Part shown: one piece after another, positions 20,285 to 33,499 of the stretch | Layout: each line of letters opens with the position of its first letter | Position numbering within the stretch: the first letter of the stretch is position 1 | NCBI RefSeq assembly: GCF_030272615.1 | Contig: NC_081407.1 | Coordinates: 439,297,213-439,361,212, forward strand | DNA: 64,000 nucleotides | Reading direction: 5' to 3' | DNA from: Cryptomeria japonica | Taxonomy: Eukaryota > Streptophyta > Pinopsida > Cupressales > Cupressaceae | Program-made: the position numbers and the translations under genes | The notes under the pieces: generated by a model | What the model saw: only the letters and a program-made list of their open reading frames with translations | The model's database searches: none | What the model was told of the DNA's origin: nothing

Positions 20285-20470
20285 CCCTCGCCCGTAACGC
20301 ATGGCGTTTTGCTTTAATGGTAGGCCGCATGCAGGGACGGTTACATAGTAACCGTTGCAGGGTACGGAGGGGCCCGCAGGGTCCCCTCATCCCTGCGGAC
20401 CTGCGCATGCAGGGCCGCAGGGGTGATGGGACCCGTGGTCCCCACCCCGCAACCCTCTATATTATTATAA
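20285..20470 (+). promoter_or_regulatory. GC-rich block and TATA-like box of the chromovirus LTR
   Basis: A sharp GC-rich island in an AT-rich LTR, with GGGCCGCAGGGG and GTGATGGGA in that order, followed by TTATAAAA at about 20463-20470. The arrangement suggests core promoter and upstream elements of the U3/R region. The LARD LTRs at 33500 and 41456 share the same two words in the same order. Confidence 0.5.
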
Positions 20471-21889
20471 AACAATGCAAGCCCTCTTTGCCATTAAGTT
20501 AGAATTTAGTTTTTTTTTTATTATTATTTAAGTTTCGAAATTTGAAATTGTAATTTGGTTATTTTTTTTTAAAAAAAAAAGGAAACAAAGTTAATTTTTA
20601 TTTAGTCTTTTTTTTCTTCTTTAGTTGATAATAATGACATTAGGAAATGATGATTTTTTTTCCTTAGTATGAATTTAAGGATATCGACTTTCAATTGAAA
20701 ATGGGATTAATGTGTAGCAAGATTGTAATTAAACTATCCTAAATAAACTTTAAAATTTTTAAGACACTCGATTGAGATTAACTTACCTTATTACAAGTAC
20801 TTAGATTTAATCGTTATTTTGGATTCGTTAAGTCATCTTTCATCATAGATTAATTGCTTCCGTTAATGGTTCATAGCATGCGAATTTTTTTAGGATAATT
20901 ATACCTTCCATGCAATTACTATTATGCAAGTTCATTTGCTATGCAAATTACACTTCAAGTAGTTACTTCAATTATTTACGCTTTCATTTTGTCATTCGTA
21001 GTTAGAAAATTAAATAAAGGAAGTTGGAAAACCAAAACTAGCAGCGTTCGGTATATATGGTGCCTCTGGGTCACGCTTACGGGTAATGCCGTCGTGTTGA
21101 ACTACTGCACTTAGCGCCTAATAAAGCTGCATTAACGACGTCTGTGGCATCGTCCCTATAAATCGTCGGGGAGTAATAAGGGTCATTTGGAAGTTAAAAA
21201 TCCAAGGGGCGGGTAATCCCTCTTGGATCGATAATTAATAAGATAACTTTTAATTGAATTTCACATCCGTTGAGATAAACCATAGTAAACCCCTCTTAGG
21301 GATGGTCTAGTTAAGAGCTCTCGTGAAAATGACTTTATTTATCTATTTATTCACCTCGAAGGGATATTGGTGATTTGTAATTGGGTGACGCTCATGTTAA
21401 GTATTAGGATCTAGTTATTTTGTTAGGCCACAAGCAATAGGCCATCTTGAGCCGTCGCTTAAGTGCTACCTTCGTGGGTAGCAACCGCAGAGAAACTGTC
21501 TGGGACACTGACCCTAGAAAGGGTTGCGTACCCACAAAAATCAGTTTACATCAAACCATAGATTAGAAGATAGAACTACATACTTTACGCCTTGATCCCA
21601 CGCCGAAGTGGGTATGTAGGCAGTCTTGGGACGGAGTTGTCCCTCGTACTCAGGCGTTCGTGGGTGGGGTCTAGGCTTGGTTGAGTAAGAATCCTAATCG
21701 AAAGATAAGATAATCAAACTCAATTCAATGCATACTCGGAAGGAATCCCGTATGGATTCGCTTGACTTCCCGAGGCTTTAAGCCAAATTCCGAGGCGGAA
21801 TTCAAGCTTGTCTTATTTTCTTATTACTCCTAAGGACGGCGACCTCGGTGCATTCTTGTTAGAAGAATGTAGTACTTAGTGAGTGGCTC

Positions 21890-22100
21890 AGGACCCGAAT
21901 GGTCCCGATGAGTCTAAGTCTCTGGCCAGAGCATCTCCTATCCCGTTTGGATGGATGCCTACCCTGTATGGGTAGATGCCTATCCCGTATTTGATAGATG
22001 AAATTTACGTCCCGTATGGACAACTGCCTAACCCGTATGGTTAGAAGCTCATCCCGAATGGATGAATGCCCAGTCCTATTTGGATGGATGCCCAGAGTAT
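21890..22100 (+). repeat. Short GATGCC/CCCGTATGG repeats near the LTR end
   Basis: About eight diverged units of roughly 24 bases built on CCCGTATGGATGGATGCC lie in the U5 end of the LTR. An identical copy stands in the other LTR at about 30374-30584. Function unknown. Confidence 0.7.
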
Positions 22101-22176
22101 GCAATTGAATAAAACGTAATAAAGAAAAAAAATATACTCAATTTTTGTTGGATCAATTTTGGTGGGTTATTACATG

Positions 22177-22188
22177 TGGTATCAGAGC
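22177..22188 (+). promoter_or_regulatory. Primer binding site, tRNA-iMet type
   Basis: TGGTATCAGAGC two bases after the LTR. This is the standard site pairing with the 3' end of plant initiator tRNA-Met, used by copia and chromovirus elements. Confidence 0.95.
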
Positions 22189-22320
22189 AAAGGTTCAAAT
22201 CTAGGCCTTGTGCTCACTTCAATTTATTCAACTAAGGGAATGTTTTACAATAATAGAAATTAAATTTTATTCTTCAGAAAGAAACTAACTACATAATTTA
22301 ACTTCCAGGTAAAACCTCGA

Positions 22321-22398
22321 ATGGCAAGAGGAAGAGGAAGAGGAAGAGGAAGAGGAAGAGGAAGAGGAAGAGGAAGAGGAAGAGGAAGAGGAAGGGGT
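22321..22398 (+). repeat. GGAAGA microsatellite coding Gly-Arg repeats
   Basis: About twelve GGAAGA units directly after the start codon code for a Gly-Arg run. Length changes here alter protein length by steps of two residues. The antisense strand gives a Ser-rich frame that is an artefact. Confidence 0.9.
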
Positions 22399-25300
22399 AA
22401 TGGAAGACGTACTAGGAGTCAAAGGGAGGAAAACCATGAGGAAAGCCATGAGGAAAACCATGAAGGAAACCACGAGGAAGATCATGAAGAGGATCGACAC
22501 AACCTAGGTAATAACGGAGATGGGGTCCAAGCTATAATCGACCTTCTAACCGAACAAAGAGATAAAATCAACTTCCTGGAACAATCACTGCAGGACCTTA
22601 GGGAAAGGCAGAATGACTATGAGAATAGAAGTGGTACCGAGAATGGAAACCCTGGTAGCAATCAAGGAATTGTGATGGGTAATGGAAAGGAAAATAACAT
22701 ATTAGAACTCTCCAAGGATTTGAAGAAAATCACCCCTCCTAAGTTCGATGGGAGGCAGATTGGTGAAGGGGCTGAGAATTGGCTAAATGAAATGGAGAAA
22801 TATTTTGAGCTAAGAGATTTCAGCGAAACAACTAAGGCTTTATGGGGCTCCTATCAACTCACAGGGGAGGCGGCTAGTTGGTGGACCAACACCAAGGAAC
22901 AAAATGGGTATAACAGGGATACAATCACATGGGATCAATTTGTTCACCATTTTCGAGATAGGTGGCTTCCTCAATTGTTCTTTGATGAGAAAGTGACAGA
23001 ATTCCATAACCTACGTCAAGGGTCCCTATCCGTTCAACAATATTGGGATAAATTCGCCAAGTTGCTTAAGTATGTGCCTATGTACCAAAGGGATGAAGAA
23101 GGCCAAGCAAGGAAGTTCATTTTGGGGCTGAATACCAACATAGGGGCAGAGGTTGACATGCATGGACCCAGAAATATGAATGAAGTACTTGAAAAGTCCC
23201 TAAGGCAAGAGAGGAAGATTCAGACACTAGCAGGACGAAACTATAATGGGAATCACTCATTCAAAAGGAAGCAAGAATTCAATGGAAACACTAATTTCAA
23301 CAAGGGTCAAAGGAATAACTCTTCCGAAAGGAGACCACCGCCTAATCAATATCAGAGGAATGGAAATGATAATAACAGGGGCAACAATAATAGGGGCAAT
23401 GATAACAGGGGCAATAATAACAGGGGCAATGATAACAGAGGCAACTATAACAGGAATGACCAGCAGAACAGGATAACTTATCCACCCAGGGGAAATGAAA
23501 CAAGGAATGATCCCCCTAGAAATCAAGGTAGGAGAGGTCCTCCAGGCGGATGCTTTATGTGCGGGGAAAATCATTTTGCTAGAGACTGCCCCAGGATGCA
23601 AGGACAAATTAGAGCCAATCAACCCCAACAAGGGCCCCAACAGAGGATTCATGCAGCAGTTAGGAACCAAAGAAGAAGATACCAGAATGTTCCCGTGGAA
23701 ACTACAGGTACACTATTTGAACAACCAATATCAATTCTAATTGACACGGGATCATCTGAATGTTTCATCTCACCTGAATTAGTGAACAAATATGCATTTA
23801 AAGTTAATCAAATGGAGTCATCATGGACGGTTCAATATGGGGATAAGGCAACTAGAGAAGTAACTAAGTGCTTACCAAGGGCAAAGGTACAATTCCCTGA
23901 GTTCGAAACAAGGGTAGATCTCTATGTGGCACCCTTAGGATTATATGATGTAATTATGGGAATGAGTTGGTTAGCAGACCATCAAGCTAATGTAGATTGT
24001 TATAGCAAAATTGTTGAATGTTTGGATGATGGGGGGAAAAGGGTCAAAATCCAAGGAAAGTTTAAACCCATTAATGTAGAAACTATCTCAGCAATGCAAT
24101 TAAAGAAGGAAAGGAGAAGAGGAGGACAAATCTTTATGGTCGAATTTGATGAAGGGAAGGAGGAAAATACACCAACATTTGAAAATACCCCTTTCTTAAG
24201 AGAGTTTAGGGATGTTTTTCCAGAAGAACTACCCGGTTTACCCCCTAAGAGAAAGTTTGACTTTTCTATCGAAGTACTCCCAGGAGCTGAACCAGTATCA
24301 AAGGCACCTTACCGGATGAACACAACCGAATTACAAGAGCTCAAAATGCAATTAGAGGAACTCTTAGCTAAGGGATTAATAAGGCCAAGTGTATCACCAT
24401 GGGGAGCGCCAGTTTTATTTGTTAAGAAGAAGGATGGAACCTTAAGGCTATGCATCGACTATAGGATGTTGAACAAAGTTACCATAAAGAATAGGTATCC
24501 CTTACCTCGCATAGAGGACCTTTTTGACCAAATGAAAGGAGCGGCAGTTTTCTCCAAGATAGATCTTCGGTCAGGGTACCATCAACTCAGAATTAAGGAA
24601 GAAGACATTCCAAAGACAGCTTTCAGGACGAGATATGGACACTATGAATTCACAGTAGTTCCTTTTGGAGTAACTAATGCCCCAGCTGCATTCATGAACC
24701 TGATGAATAGTGTATTCCATGACTACTTGGATAAGTTTGTTTTGGTATTCTTGGATGACATTTTGATTTATTCTAGAAATGAAGAGGAACATTTAGCGCA
24801 CCTACAGATTGTTTTGCAAAGATTGAGAGAACATAAGTTATATGGAAAATTGTCCAAATGCGCCTTCTTTGAGGAAAAGATTCACTATCTTGGGCATATA
24901 ATATCGAAGGAAGGAATAGCAGTCGACCCAGATAAAATAAAGGCGATAGTAGAATGGCCAATCCCTAAGAATGTTTCAGAGGTAAGAAGCTTTATGGGGC
25001 TAGCAGGTTACTATAGGAGGTTTGTGGAAGGATTCTCTAAGATAGCAAATCCCATCACCTCGTTGCAACGGAAGGGCAAAAGGTTTGTATGGACCGAGCA
25101 AAGTGATAAGGCATTTCAAATCTTGAAGGGAAAACTAACTTCAGCACCCATTCTAAAGGTACCAGACCCAAATGGACACTTCACAGTTGTAACAGATGCT
25201 TCTATTGAAGGGTTAGGAGGGGTACTTGTCCAAGATGAAGGGGTAGTGGCTTATGAATCTAGGAAGCTAAAGACTCATGAAGTCAATTATGCACCCCACG

Positions 25301-27000
25301 ACTTAGAGTTGGCAGCAATTGTGCATGCCCTGCAAAAGTGGAGACATTTCTTACTAGGGAAGCCCTTTGAGCTTAAGTCGGACAACCAAGGGCTAAAATA
25401 CATCTTTACCCAACCTCACTTAAATGCCAGACAAAGAAGGTGGCTAGAGTTCTTAAGCGAATATGACTTTGAGATCGAATATATTAAGGGGAAAGAAAAT
25501 AGGGTGGCAGATGCCTTAAGTAGGAGAAGACACTTGATGACTATAGCAACCTTCAAAACCTCTTTCAAAAAGCAAGTAATGGATGAACAAGGACATGACC
25601 CATGGTATGAGCAAGTCGAATTAACTATAAGACACAACCCGACCGACCCTAAGGTTGAAGGGTACACATTTGATGAAGATGGGCTACTCAGATACAATAA
25701 CAGAATCTATGTTCCTAATTCAGGGAATTTAAGGGAAGTAGTTTTATCGGAGGCTCACAATGCCCCTTATTCAGGCCACCCAGGAGTTAACAAACTTTAT
25801 GCAGATCTAAAGAAGTTATACTTTTGGCAAGGGTTGAAGAACGATATTGTCAAGTATGTAGCCAAATGTTTGGAGTGTCAAAGAGTCAAGGCAGAACATA
25901 GGCACCCAGCTGGATTGTTACAATCGCACGATGTACCCCAACATAAGTGGCAAGTTATTAGTATGGATTTTGTACAAGGGCTACCCATGTCACCTTCTAG
26001 GCATGATGCAATAATGGTGGTAATTGACAAGCTCACTAAGGTGGCACACTTTATACCAGGAAATCTGACAGATGATGCACCCACCTTGGCTAGACGTTTC
26101 ATTAAGGAGATAGTTAGGTTGCACGGAGTACCAGAGAAAATCATATCAGACAGAGATGCAAGATTCACTTCCAGGTTTTGGACCACACTTCAATCAGCCC
26201 TAGGGACTCAACTAAATTTTAGCACCGCATACCACCCGGAAACCGACGGTCAGACAGAAAGGACAAATCAGATTATGGAAGACCTACTTCGTATGTACTG
26301 CATGGACCAACAGAGAAAATGGGAAGAGTACCTACCTTTGGTAGAGTTTGCCTACAATAATACATATCAAACATCTTTGGGAATGGCACCTTTTGAAGCT
26401 TTGTATGGTAGACCATGTCGAACACCTTTGAGTTGGGATAGTCTTGAAGATAGAGTGATTATTGGGCCAGATATGTTGAGAGAAATGGAAAGGAAAACTA
26501 AGGAAATTAGGCAAAGGTTGAAGGAAGCCTCGGATAGGCAGAAGAGTTATGCAGATAAAAACAGAACACCAAGGGAGTTTGAAGTAGGAGAGAAAGTCTT
26601 CCTAAGGGTTAGGCCACACAAGAGTTCCATAAGATTTGGGAAAAAGACTAAGCTTGCACCTCGTTATGTCGGACCCTTTGAAATATTGGGAAGAATTAAT
26701 CCAGTTGCTTATCGGTTAGCCTTGCCTCCCCAATTGAGCCGAATCCATGATGTCTTCCATGTATCTCTTCTTAAGAAATATGTACCTGATGAGAAACACA
26801 TTTTGAATTGGGATGCCTTGCAGGTCCAAGAAATGGGGGGAATAATGATAGAGCCATTCAGAATCTTGGAGAGGCGCCAGTGCCAGTTGCGCAACAGAGA
26901 GGTTGATCAGTGCAAAGTGCAATGGGACCAGTACGACGAGAAGAATGCCACCTGGGAGGATACTAAGGAGATGCAGCAGCTATTTCCCTTTTTGTTTTGA
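22321..27000 (+). CDS. Chromovirus Gag-Pol polyprotein
   Basis: One open frame of 1559 codons. Residues 3-26 are Gly-Arg repeats, then an acidic His/Glu stretch. The gag domain is at about 130-300, followed by Asn/Arg/Gly repeats and a CX2CX3HX4C knuckle (411-423). The protease has D-T-G-S at 475-478. Reverse transcriptase (about 660-860) keeps D748 and the F-L-D-D box at 810-813. RNase H has D959, E996, D1021 and D1064. Integrase has H1146, H1153, C1183 and C1186, then D1216, D1277 and E1313 with the usual 35-residue spacing. A chromodomain-like end lies at about 1511-1555, ending [14 protein letters not shown]. All key residues are present, so the protein could be active. It would copy element RNA to DNA and insert it, with the chromodomain favouring heterochromatin in known relatives. 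The next in-frame codon after 27000 is outside the frame, so this is the full protein. Confidence 0.97.
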   Translation: MARGRGRGRGRGRGRGRGRGRGRGRGNGRRTRSQREENHEESHEENHEGNHEEDHEEDRHNLGNNGDGVQAIIDLLTEQRDKINFLEQSLQDLRERQNDYENRSGTENGNPGSNQGIVMGNGKENNILELSKDLKKITPPKFDGRQIGEGAENWLNEMEKYFELRDFSETTKALWGSYQLTGEAASWWTNTKEQNGYNRDTITWDQFVHHFRDRWLPQLFFDEKVTEFHNLRQGSLSVQQYWDKFAKLLKYVPMYQRDEEGQARKFILGLNTNIGAEVDMHGPRNMNEVLEKSLRQERKIQTLAGRNYNGNHSFKRKQEFNGNTNFNKGQRNNSSERRPPPNQYQRNGNDNNRGNNNRGNDNRGNNNRGNDNRGNYNRNDQQNRITYPPRGNETRNDPPRNQGRRGPPGGCFMCGENHFARDCPRMQGQIRANQPQQGPQQRIHAAVRNQRRRYQNVPVETTGTLFEQPISILIDTGSSECFISPELVNKYAFKVNQMESSWTVQYGDKATREVTKCLPRAKVQFPEFETRVDLYVAPLGLYDVIMGMSWLADHQANVDCYSKIVECLDDGGKRVKIQGKFKPINVETISAMQLKKERRRGGQIFMVEFDEGKEENTPTFENTPFLREFRDVFPEELPGLPPKRKFDFSIEVLPGAEPVSKAPYRMNTTELQELKMQLEELLAKGLIRPSVSPWGAPVLFVKKKDGTLRLCIDYRMLNKVTIKNRYPLPRIEDLFDQMKGAAVFSKIDLRSGYHQLRIKEEDIPKTAFRTRYGHYEFTVVPFGVTNAPAAFMNLMNSVFHDYLDKFVLVFLDDILIYSRNEEEHLAHLQIVLQRLREHKLYGKLSKCAFFEEKIHYLGHIISKEGIAVDPDKIKAIVEWPIPKNVSEVRSFMGLAGYYRRFVEGFSKIANPITSLQRKGKRFVWTEQSDKAFQILKGKLTSAPILKVPDPNGHFTVVTDASIEGLGGVLVQDEGVVAYESRKLKTHEVNYAPHDLELAAIVHALQKWRHFLLGKPFELKSDNQGLKYIFTQPHLNARQRRWLEFLSEYDFEIEYIKGKENRVADALSRRRHLMTIATFKTSFKKQVMDEQGHDPWYEQVELTIRHNPTDPKVEGYTFDEDGLLRYNNRIYVPNSGNLREVVLSEAHNAPYSGHPGVNKLYADLKKLYFWQGLKNDIVKYVAKCLECQRVKAEHRHPAGLLQSHDVPQHKWQVISMDFVQGLPMSPSRHDAIMVVIDKLTKVAHFIPGNLTDDAPTLARRFIKEIVRLHGVPEKIISDRDARFTSRFWTTLQSALGTQLNFSTAYHPETDGQTERTNQIMEDLLRMYCMDQQRKWEEYLPLVEFAYNNTYQTSLGMAPFEALYGRPCRTPLSWDSLEDRVIIGPDMLREMERKTKEIRQRLKEASDRQKSYADKNRTPREFEVGEKVFLRVRPHKSSIRFGKKTKLAPRYVGPFEILGRINPVAYRLALPPQLSRIHDVFHVSLLKKYVPDEKHILNWDALQVQEMGGIMIEPFRILERRQCQLRNREVDQCKVQWDQYDEKNATWEDTKEMQQLFPFLF

Positions 27001-27060
27001 ACATGAACTATAAACTCTTTTGAATACATTTAATAAGTGCATCGGGACGATGCACCGATT

Positions 27061-27073
27061 AAGGGGGGGAGGA
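27061..27073 (+). promoter_or_regulatory. Polypurine tract of the chromovirus
   Basis: AAGGGGGGGAGGA directly before the 3' LTR. This is the standard place for the plus-strand primer. Confidence 0.93.
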
Positions 27074-28645
27074 TGTCACAACCCTCCTTTATCACTTTTT
27101 TTGATTTAAAATACAAAACTCTATTTATATTCTTTGGATGAATTATGGAATGAATATTGTAAGGGAATAAATTAATAAACCACACACACATGGAAAATGC
27201 ATATATATTTTAAAATTGTTATTTAATTTCCCTCACCCAAATTAAGGCACATGTTGTAGGAGGAATAAGAAGCTTCTAGAGGCTTCTCCACCTCCTTGCA
27301 TGTAACTCCTCCCACTAAGCCTAATTAATTTGCATGAAGGCCAAATTGGGAGAAGAATCTCTTTTTTAAATTAAAAAAATAGGTAGTGGGAAAAGGGTAA
27401 TTTCTTTTATAAAATGGGAACAAGTTTCAAAGGAAAAGCTAGCTAATCTTGATAAGAAATTTCTGCAAGTTGAATTCTCTTTGGTAGTCCACTTCATTGG
27501 CAGCAAGGATTTTGTTGGAGGATTTTTCTTCAAATTGGAGGATCAAGGAGGACTCCACACCATCTTCAAGCATCCAGGTTCCTCCAAATTAGTTCATGCA
27601 TCTCATTTTTATGGTAGATTAGATTTGATTAGATTAATTATGAGTATGAAATTTTAATTGTATTTTGTTAAAGAATTAGTTTAGATTTTGTAGAAAATGA
27701 GAATCCTGGTTTTAATAAGGTTCATTGTTAAAATTCTTGATATGAATTTAGTTTTTAGATTTTTGTAAAGAATGAGATTTATTGTAAAATAAAATTCATT
27801 GTTTTTGTCTTAAATTTTGTAGAATGAAATTCTTTTCTTTTGAAAATAAGATACATTAGTTTCAGATTTTAGAGAATAAAATTCATTGTTTTTGTCTTAA
27901 ATTTTGTAGAATGAAATTCATTTCTTTTGAAAATAAGATACATTAGTTTCAGATTTTAGAGAATAAAATTCATTGTTTTATCTTGGATTTTGTAGAATGA
28001 AATTCATTTCTTTTGAAAATAAGATACATTAGTTTCAGATTTTAGAGAATAAAATTCATTGTTTTATCTTGGATTTTGTAGAATGAAATTCATTTCTTTT
28101 GAAAATAAGATACATTAGTTTCAGATTTTAGAGAATAAAATTCATTATTTTGTCTCAGATTTGTAGAATGAAATTCATTTTCTTTCTTGAAAATAAGACT
28201 CATTGTTCTAATTCTGATAAGAAATTAGTTTTCAAGTAAATGGAAATTAGATTATTATCTTCAGTTTATTTTGATAAAAATTAGATCTCCCTGTGTGTAT
28301 AAATAAATCTCCTCCCTCTGTGAATGAATTTTCCCTGTGTAAAAATAAAAATAAAAATGGATAACTTTCTCTGTGAATGAAATCTTTTTTTTTCTTCCTG
28401 TGTAAAGGAATGAATTCCTTTCTCTGTGAATAAGCTTTCCCTGTGTAGGAAACAGAAGAAATGAAGAAAAGAAATAAACTCCCTCTATCTGTGAATGAAT
28501 TTCCCTGTAGAAAACAAAGAAATGGAAAAAAAGGAATCCCTCTGGTTATTGTTTCATTTTGTCCCTAAGGCAAACCTGCAACAATATTAATTACCTATTT
28601 TTTTTGTTATAATACTCCTGTATAAAATGATAATGTCGATACTAT

Positions 28646-28703
<58 letters not shown>

Positions 28704-30658
28704 TAACCCAAAAAAATAAATAAAAACAAAAAAAAATTAAAAAACGAAAATAAAACTTTCGAACTTCACCCTCGCCCGTAACGCATGGCGTTTTGCTTTA
28801 ATGGTAGGCCGCATGCAGGGACGGTTACATAGTAACCGTTGCAGGGTACGGAGGGGCCCGCAGGGTCCCCTCATCCCTGCGGACCTGCGCATGCAGGGCC
28901 GCAGGGGTGATGGGACCCGTGGTCCCCACCCCGCAACCCTCTATATTATTATAAAACAATGCAAGCCCTCTTTGCCATTAAGTTAGAATTTAGTTTTTTT
29001 TTTATTATTATTTAAGTTTCGAAATTTGAAATTGTAATTTGGTTATTTTTTTTAAAAAAAAAAAGGAAACAAAGTTAATTTTTATTTAGTCTTTTTTTTC
29101 TTCTTTAGTTGATAATAATGACATTAGGAAATGATGATTTTTTTTCCTTAGTATGAATTTAAGGATATCGACTTTCAATTGAAAATGGGATTAATGTGTA
29201 GCAAGATTGTAATTAAACTATCCTAAATAAACTTTAAAATTTTTAAGACACTCGATTGAGATTAACTTACCTTATTACAAGTACTTAGATTTAATCGTTA
29301 TTTTGGATTCGTTAAGTCATCTTTCATCATAGATTAATTGCTTCCGTTAATGGTTCATAGCATGCGAATTTTTTTAGGATAATTATACCTTCCATGCAAT
29401 TACTATTATGCAAGTTCATTTGCTATGCAAATTACACTTCAAGTAGTTACTTCAATTATTTACGCTTTCATTTTGTCATTCGTAGTTAGAAAATTAAATA
29501 AAGGAAGTTGGAAAACCAAAACTAGCAGCGTTCGGTATATATGGTGCCTCTGGGTCACGCTTACGGGTAATGCCGTCGTGTTGAACTACTGCACTTAGCG
29601 CCTAATAAAGCTGCATTAACGACGTCTGTGGCATCGTCCCTATAAATCGTCGGGGAGTAATAAGGGTCATTTGGAAGTTAAAAATCCAAGGGGCGGGTAA
29701 TCCCTCTTGGATCGATAATTAATAAGATAACTTTTAATTGAATTTCACATCCGTTGAGATAAACCATAGTAAACCCCTCTTAGGGATGGTCTAGTTAAGA
29801 GCTCTCGTGAAAATGACTTTATTTATCTATTTATTCACCTCGAAGGGATATTGGTGATTTGTAATTGGGTGACGCTCATGTTAAGTATTAGGATCTAGTT
29901 ATTTTGTTAGGCCACAAGCAATAGGCCATCTTGAGCCGTCGCTTAAGTGCTACCTTCGTGGGTAGCAACCGCAGAGAAACTGTCTGGGACACTGACCCTA
30001 GAAAGGGTTGCGTACCCACAAAAATCAGTTTACATCAAACCATAGATTAGAAGATAGAACTACATACTTTACGCCTTGATCCCACGCCGAAGTGGGTATG
30101 TAGGCAGTCTTGGGACGGAGTTGTCCCTCGTACTCAGGCGTTCGTGGGTGGGGTCTAGGCTTGGTTGAGTAAGAATCCTAATCGAAAGATAAGATAATCA
30201 AACTCAATTCAATGCATACTCGGAAGGAATCCCGTATGGATTCGCTTGACTTCCCGAGGCTTTAAGCCAAATTCCGAGGCGGAATTCAAGCTTGTCTTAT
30301 TTTCTTATTACTCCTAAGGACGACGACCTCGGTGCATTCTTGTTAGAAGAATGTAGTACTTAGTGAGTGGCTCAGGACCCGAATGGTCCCGATGAGTCTA
30401 AGTCTCTGGCCAGAGCATCTCCTATCCCGTTTGGATGGATGCCTACCCTGTATGGGTAGATGCCTATCCCGTATTTGATAGATGAAATTTACGTCCCGTA
30501 TGGACAACTGCCTAACCCGTATGGTTAGAAGCTCATCCCGAATGGATGAATGCCCAGTCCTATTTGGATGGATGCCCAGAGTATGCAATTGAATAAAACG
30601 TAATAAAGAAAAAAAATATACTCAATTTTTGTTGGATCAATTTTGGTGGGTTATTACA
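27074..30658 (+). repeat. 3' LTR of the chromovirus
   Basis: 3585 bp, nearly identical to 18566-22174. It is followed by the TGTTT target duplication and then the rest of the copia LTR. Confidence 0.96.
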
Positions 30659-30663
30659 TGTTT

Positions 30664-30825
30664 CTTTGGGTGAGTGTGTGTTGATTTATATGTTTCATTT
30701 GTTGCATCATTGATACACTTAGTAATATAAATCTGGAGAAGTAATTTGAGGCAATTGATGCTAGGAAGTAAGTAAAATCTGTAGATACTAATTCATCCCC
30801 CTCTCAATATATTGTGCGCCCTTCA
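30664..30825 (+). repeat. Copia LTR, right part
   Basis: Continues the LTR broken at 18565. The end carries AATTCATCCCCCTCTCAATA, a signature seen at the end of many plant copia LTRs, then CCCTTCA. Confidence 0.55.
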
Positions 30826-30827
30826 AT

Positions 30828-30839
30828 CAGTATCAAAGT
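30828..30839 (+). promoter_or_regulatory. Decayed copia primer binding site
   Basis: CAGTATCAAAGT differs from the iMet-type TGGTATCAGAGC at four positions, consistent with an old element. It sits 41 bases before the gag start. Confidence 0.65.
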
Positions 30840-30880
30840 AGGGTTCCTTGGATAAAGCTTAAGCTTAAGGTTGATCCAAG

Positions 30881-31606
30881 ATGACACACTCAATTAATCT
30901 GGAAGGTTTGTCAACAAATTATGCTCTATTATTTGATGGATCAAATTATGTATTATGGTGTCAAATAATGGATTCATACTCGATGTCTCTTGGTTTTGAT
31001 GTTTGGGAGTCAGGGGTCAATGGATATGTGTTTGTTGATAGCCCCCCAAAGGATGCAATTGATAAGAAAGATTATGAAATTAATGCTTAGGTTAGAAATC
31101 CTATTATCAGTGGTTTAACTAACTTTGAGAATGTGAAAGTAATGCAATGCAAGACAAACAAAGATGTATGGACCAAATTATATACAATCTATGAAGGTGA
31201 GGAGAAGGTAAAAGAAGAAAGATTTTTGATCTGCAAAGCTCAGTTTGAAGGTTTAAGGATGAAAAAGGATGAAAATGTTGTTGGAATTATGCTCCAAGAT
31301 GATGAGATAGTTTATTCCATAAGAGGACTAGGTGAAGAATTAAAAGAACCAATTTTTGTAAAGAAAGTTCTCAAATCCTTGTTGCCAAGATTCTTTCCAA
31401 AGGTTGAAACTATTGAAGAAGACAATGATCTAAATAAACTAACTATGGATGAGATACATGGATCCCTAACTTCTTTTGAGATGATGCTGGATTGTGAGAA
31501 ATCCTTTGCAAAGGAGAGAACCTTTAAAACATCTAAGAAGGAAGATGAGTTAGATTTTGATGTTGAATTAGATCTGGAAGTAGTAGATTTTGTCAAAAGA
31601 CTATAA
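30881..31606 (+). pseudogene. Copia gag, N-terminal part
   Basis: One frame from ATG 30881 with a single TAG at 31088-31090. The residues FDGSNYVLWCQIMDSY, WTKLYTIYEGEEKVKEE and LTMDEIHGSLTSFEMML match the gag domain of plant copia elements (F-D-G-x-N-Y-x-x-W; D-x-W-x-x-L-x-x-x-Y). The TAG may stem from a TGG codon by G-to-A change. The frame stops at TAA 31604-31606. Confidence 0.8.
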
Positions 31607-31802
31607 AGAGGTTTTGACAAATATAAAGGTAAATTACCCTTTAAATTTTTTACTTGTGGAGAAATAAAATATTTCATGGCTAAGAGCCCTACAAGGATTT
31701 TAATAATGAAGGAAAAAATAATGGGAAGAAGAACCTCAACAAAAATAAGAAGATTAATAATAATTGAAAAAGTTTCTTTGCAAATGAAGGCAACAATCAT
31801 TT
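31607..31802 (+). pseudogene. Copia gag, region of the zinc knuckle
   Basis: The frame continues as KYKGKLPFKFFTCGEIKYF, the usual lead-in to a copia CCHC knuckle, but the first and last Cys and the His are replaced. The LARD then interrupts, with CATTT (31798-31802) as left target duplication. Confidence 0.65.
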
Positions 31803-33499
31803 TGTAATGCCCTACCCTAGTCGGTCTTGTAAAACCCATTTGACCTTGGTTGAATTCCTATGTAACATTCTTGAATGGTTGATTAACTGTGATGAAATGT
31901 TGTAGATTAGATAATATAAATAATTGTGCATACCTATTATTGTGCTTTTGCATCGATTCTTGTGTAAATGTAATTGTTTCCCTAATTCTTGTTATAAATC
32001 TCGAGCTAACGCCTTCATTGAATATGTATATATATGTATGCTTGCATGACTCATGGGTGCAGGAGATTGCAGGTACTATACCGCCTAGGTGCGAGGTTCA
32101 TCTCCATTGGGATTCACAGGGTTGAGTATACCTCCTTCATCCTTAGGATTTGGCTTAGGTGGTCATAAAACTCTCGTCTTGCCTTAGCCATGATCAGGTG
32201 AGCATCGTGTGTGGTCCGTAGGGTTCCTTTGTCGTTTGGGTTGCGTGTCGTGTGATTGGTGGAATTTCTTGGTTTGTGTGCCTTGCATGTGGTAAATGGA
32301 GTATGTTATCCTAAGTATTTAATTCCAATTAATGTGTGGATGTACGCATTTGTAATTGAGAAATTTAAAATAGATAGTTTTCTTTTATATGATTAATCGT
32401 TAATTTAAGAGGTCACTTTATTTATATTTGTAGCAAGCTTAAGTATGTAATTTGAATTAATGTGTTCATTTACGCATTAGCAGTTGAGAAATCAAAATAA
32501 ATAGGTTTCTTTTAGGTGATTAATCATTAATTAAAAGGATCGCTTTATTTATTTTGTAACGAATTTAATTTAATGGTTCATTTTAAATAATGAATTTAAT
32601 TAGTTTATGCATTAAAAAAAAAGAAAGAGGAAATATTTAAAGTTATTTGAAATATAATTAATTTAACCACTTTTGCATTTTGGAAAAGAAAGGGTAAATT
32701 TTATTATTTAAAGAAAATCATTTTTCATTTGTAAAGTTGGCTTAATTAATATTGAGAAATTAAAATTAAGATTAATTAAGAGAGAAGTATATTAATTAGA
32801 AAATCAAGTTAAATTAAGTTAATAGTTGAAAAGAATTATTATTTCTTTTTATTTTAAAAGGGCTTAAATTTCGAAATAAGAAATTAGGTCAAAATTGGTT
32901 CCCATTTAACCTAGGTTGAAAAATATTTTTGGGGGTTGTTGAATTTTTGGAAAGAAAAATATGGGGAGGAAGATTTGGGGATTTTTGGGCAAGGATGGAT
33001 TTCTACAGCTGCAGGTTGGGGGCTCTTCTTCAAATCTTACCAGGAATGCTAAAGAGGTAGGATTCTGGTTTTCCCTTTTGTTCTTTGCTAAATAAATAAA
33101 AAAAAAAAGGTATTTGGTGGTTCTTCATGAAATGCTAGTTTTAAAATATCCATGAATGCTCTTAAGATTTAAGTTTTTAGTTTGAGTATATTGATTTGTT
33201 TCTTGGGTCAAGATTGTTTAACAAAAAAAAATAGATAGATGAGATTTTATCCATATGTGTATTCGAGAATCATGATCTTGTTGACAAAATTTTTTCCCCA
33301 TTTTATTGTTTTAACATTCTCGAAAAAAACAAAAAACATATGACTGTGGCTGTGAATGAGATTTGGTGATTTTATTTTAGTTGGAGTTATTTTAGTTTAT
33401 ATTTTAGGTTTTGATTTTAAATAAAATCTAAGGTTTTATTTTATAAAAAAAAAGGGAAAAACGAAATTAAAAAGAAAAAAAAATATATTTATTGGGCTA

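Larger units (their letters stand above)
18566..22174 (+). repeat. 5' LTR of the chromovirus
   Basis: 3609 bp. It holds a run of near-identical units of about 80 bp (19280-19680, GAATGAAATTCATTTCTTTT), an AT microsatellite (20142-20217), a GC-rich block (20285-20455), a TATA-like box and a second run of short ATGGATGCC/CCCGTATGG-type units (21940-22100). Confidence 0.96.
18566..30658 (+). mobile_element. Complete Ty3/gypsy chromovirus (Tekay/Del-like), very young
   Basis: LTRs 18566-22174 and 27074-30658 start TGTCACAACCC and end GGTTATTACA, with TGTTT on both sides (18561-18565 and 30659-30663). An iMet-type primer site, one open polyprotein and a purine tract are all present. Apart from an AT microsatellite length change of 24 bases, I find only three substitutions between the LTRs: 20127 A vs 28635 G, 21839 G vs 30323 A, and a T/A at the homopolymer junction near 20570/29054. 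The element looks autonomous and recently moved. Clade assignment rests on the long LTRs and the C-terminal chromodomain. Confidence 0.96.

Noticed and set aside
20317..20502. 61-codon frame in the GC block of the chromovirus LTR
   Set aside because: Identical in both LTRs because the LTRs are nearly identical; no independent sign of coding.
22285..22500. Ser-rich minus-strand frame opposite the polyprotein start
   Set aside because: Shadow of the GGAAGA repeat in the real gene.
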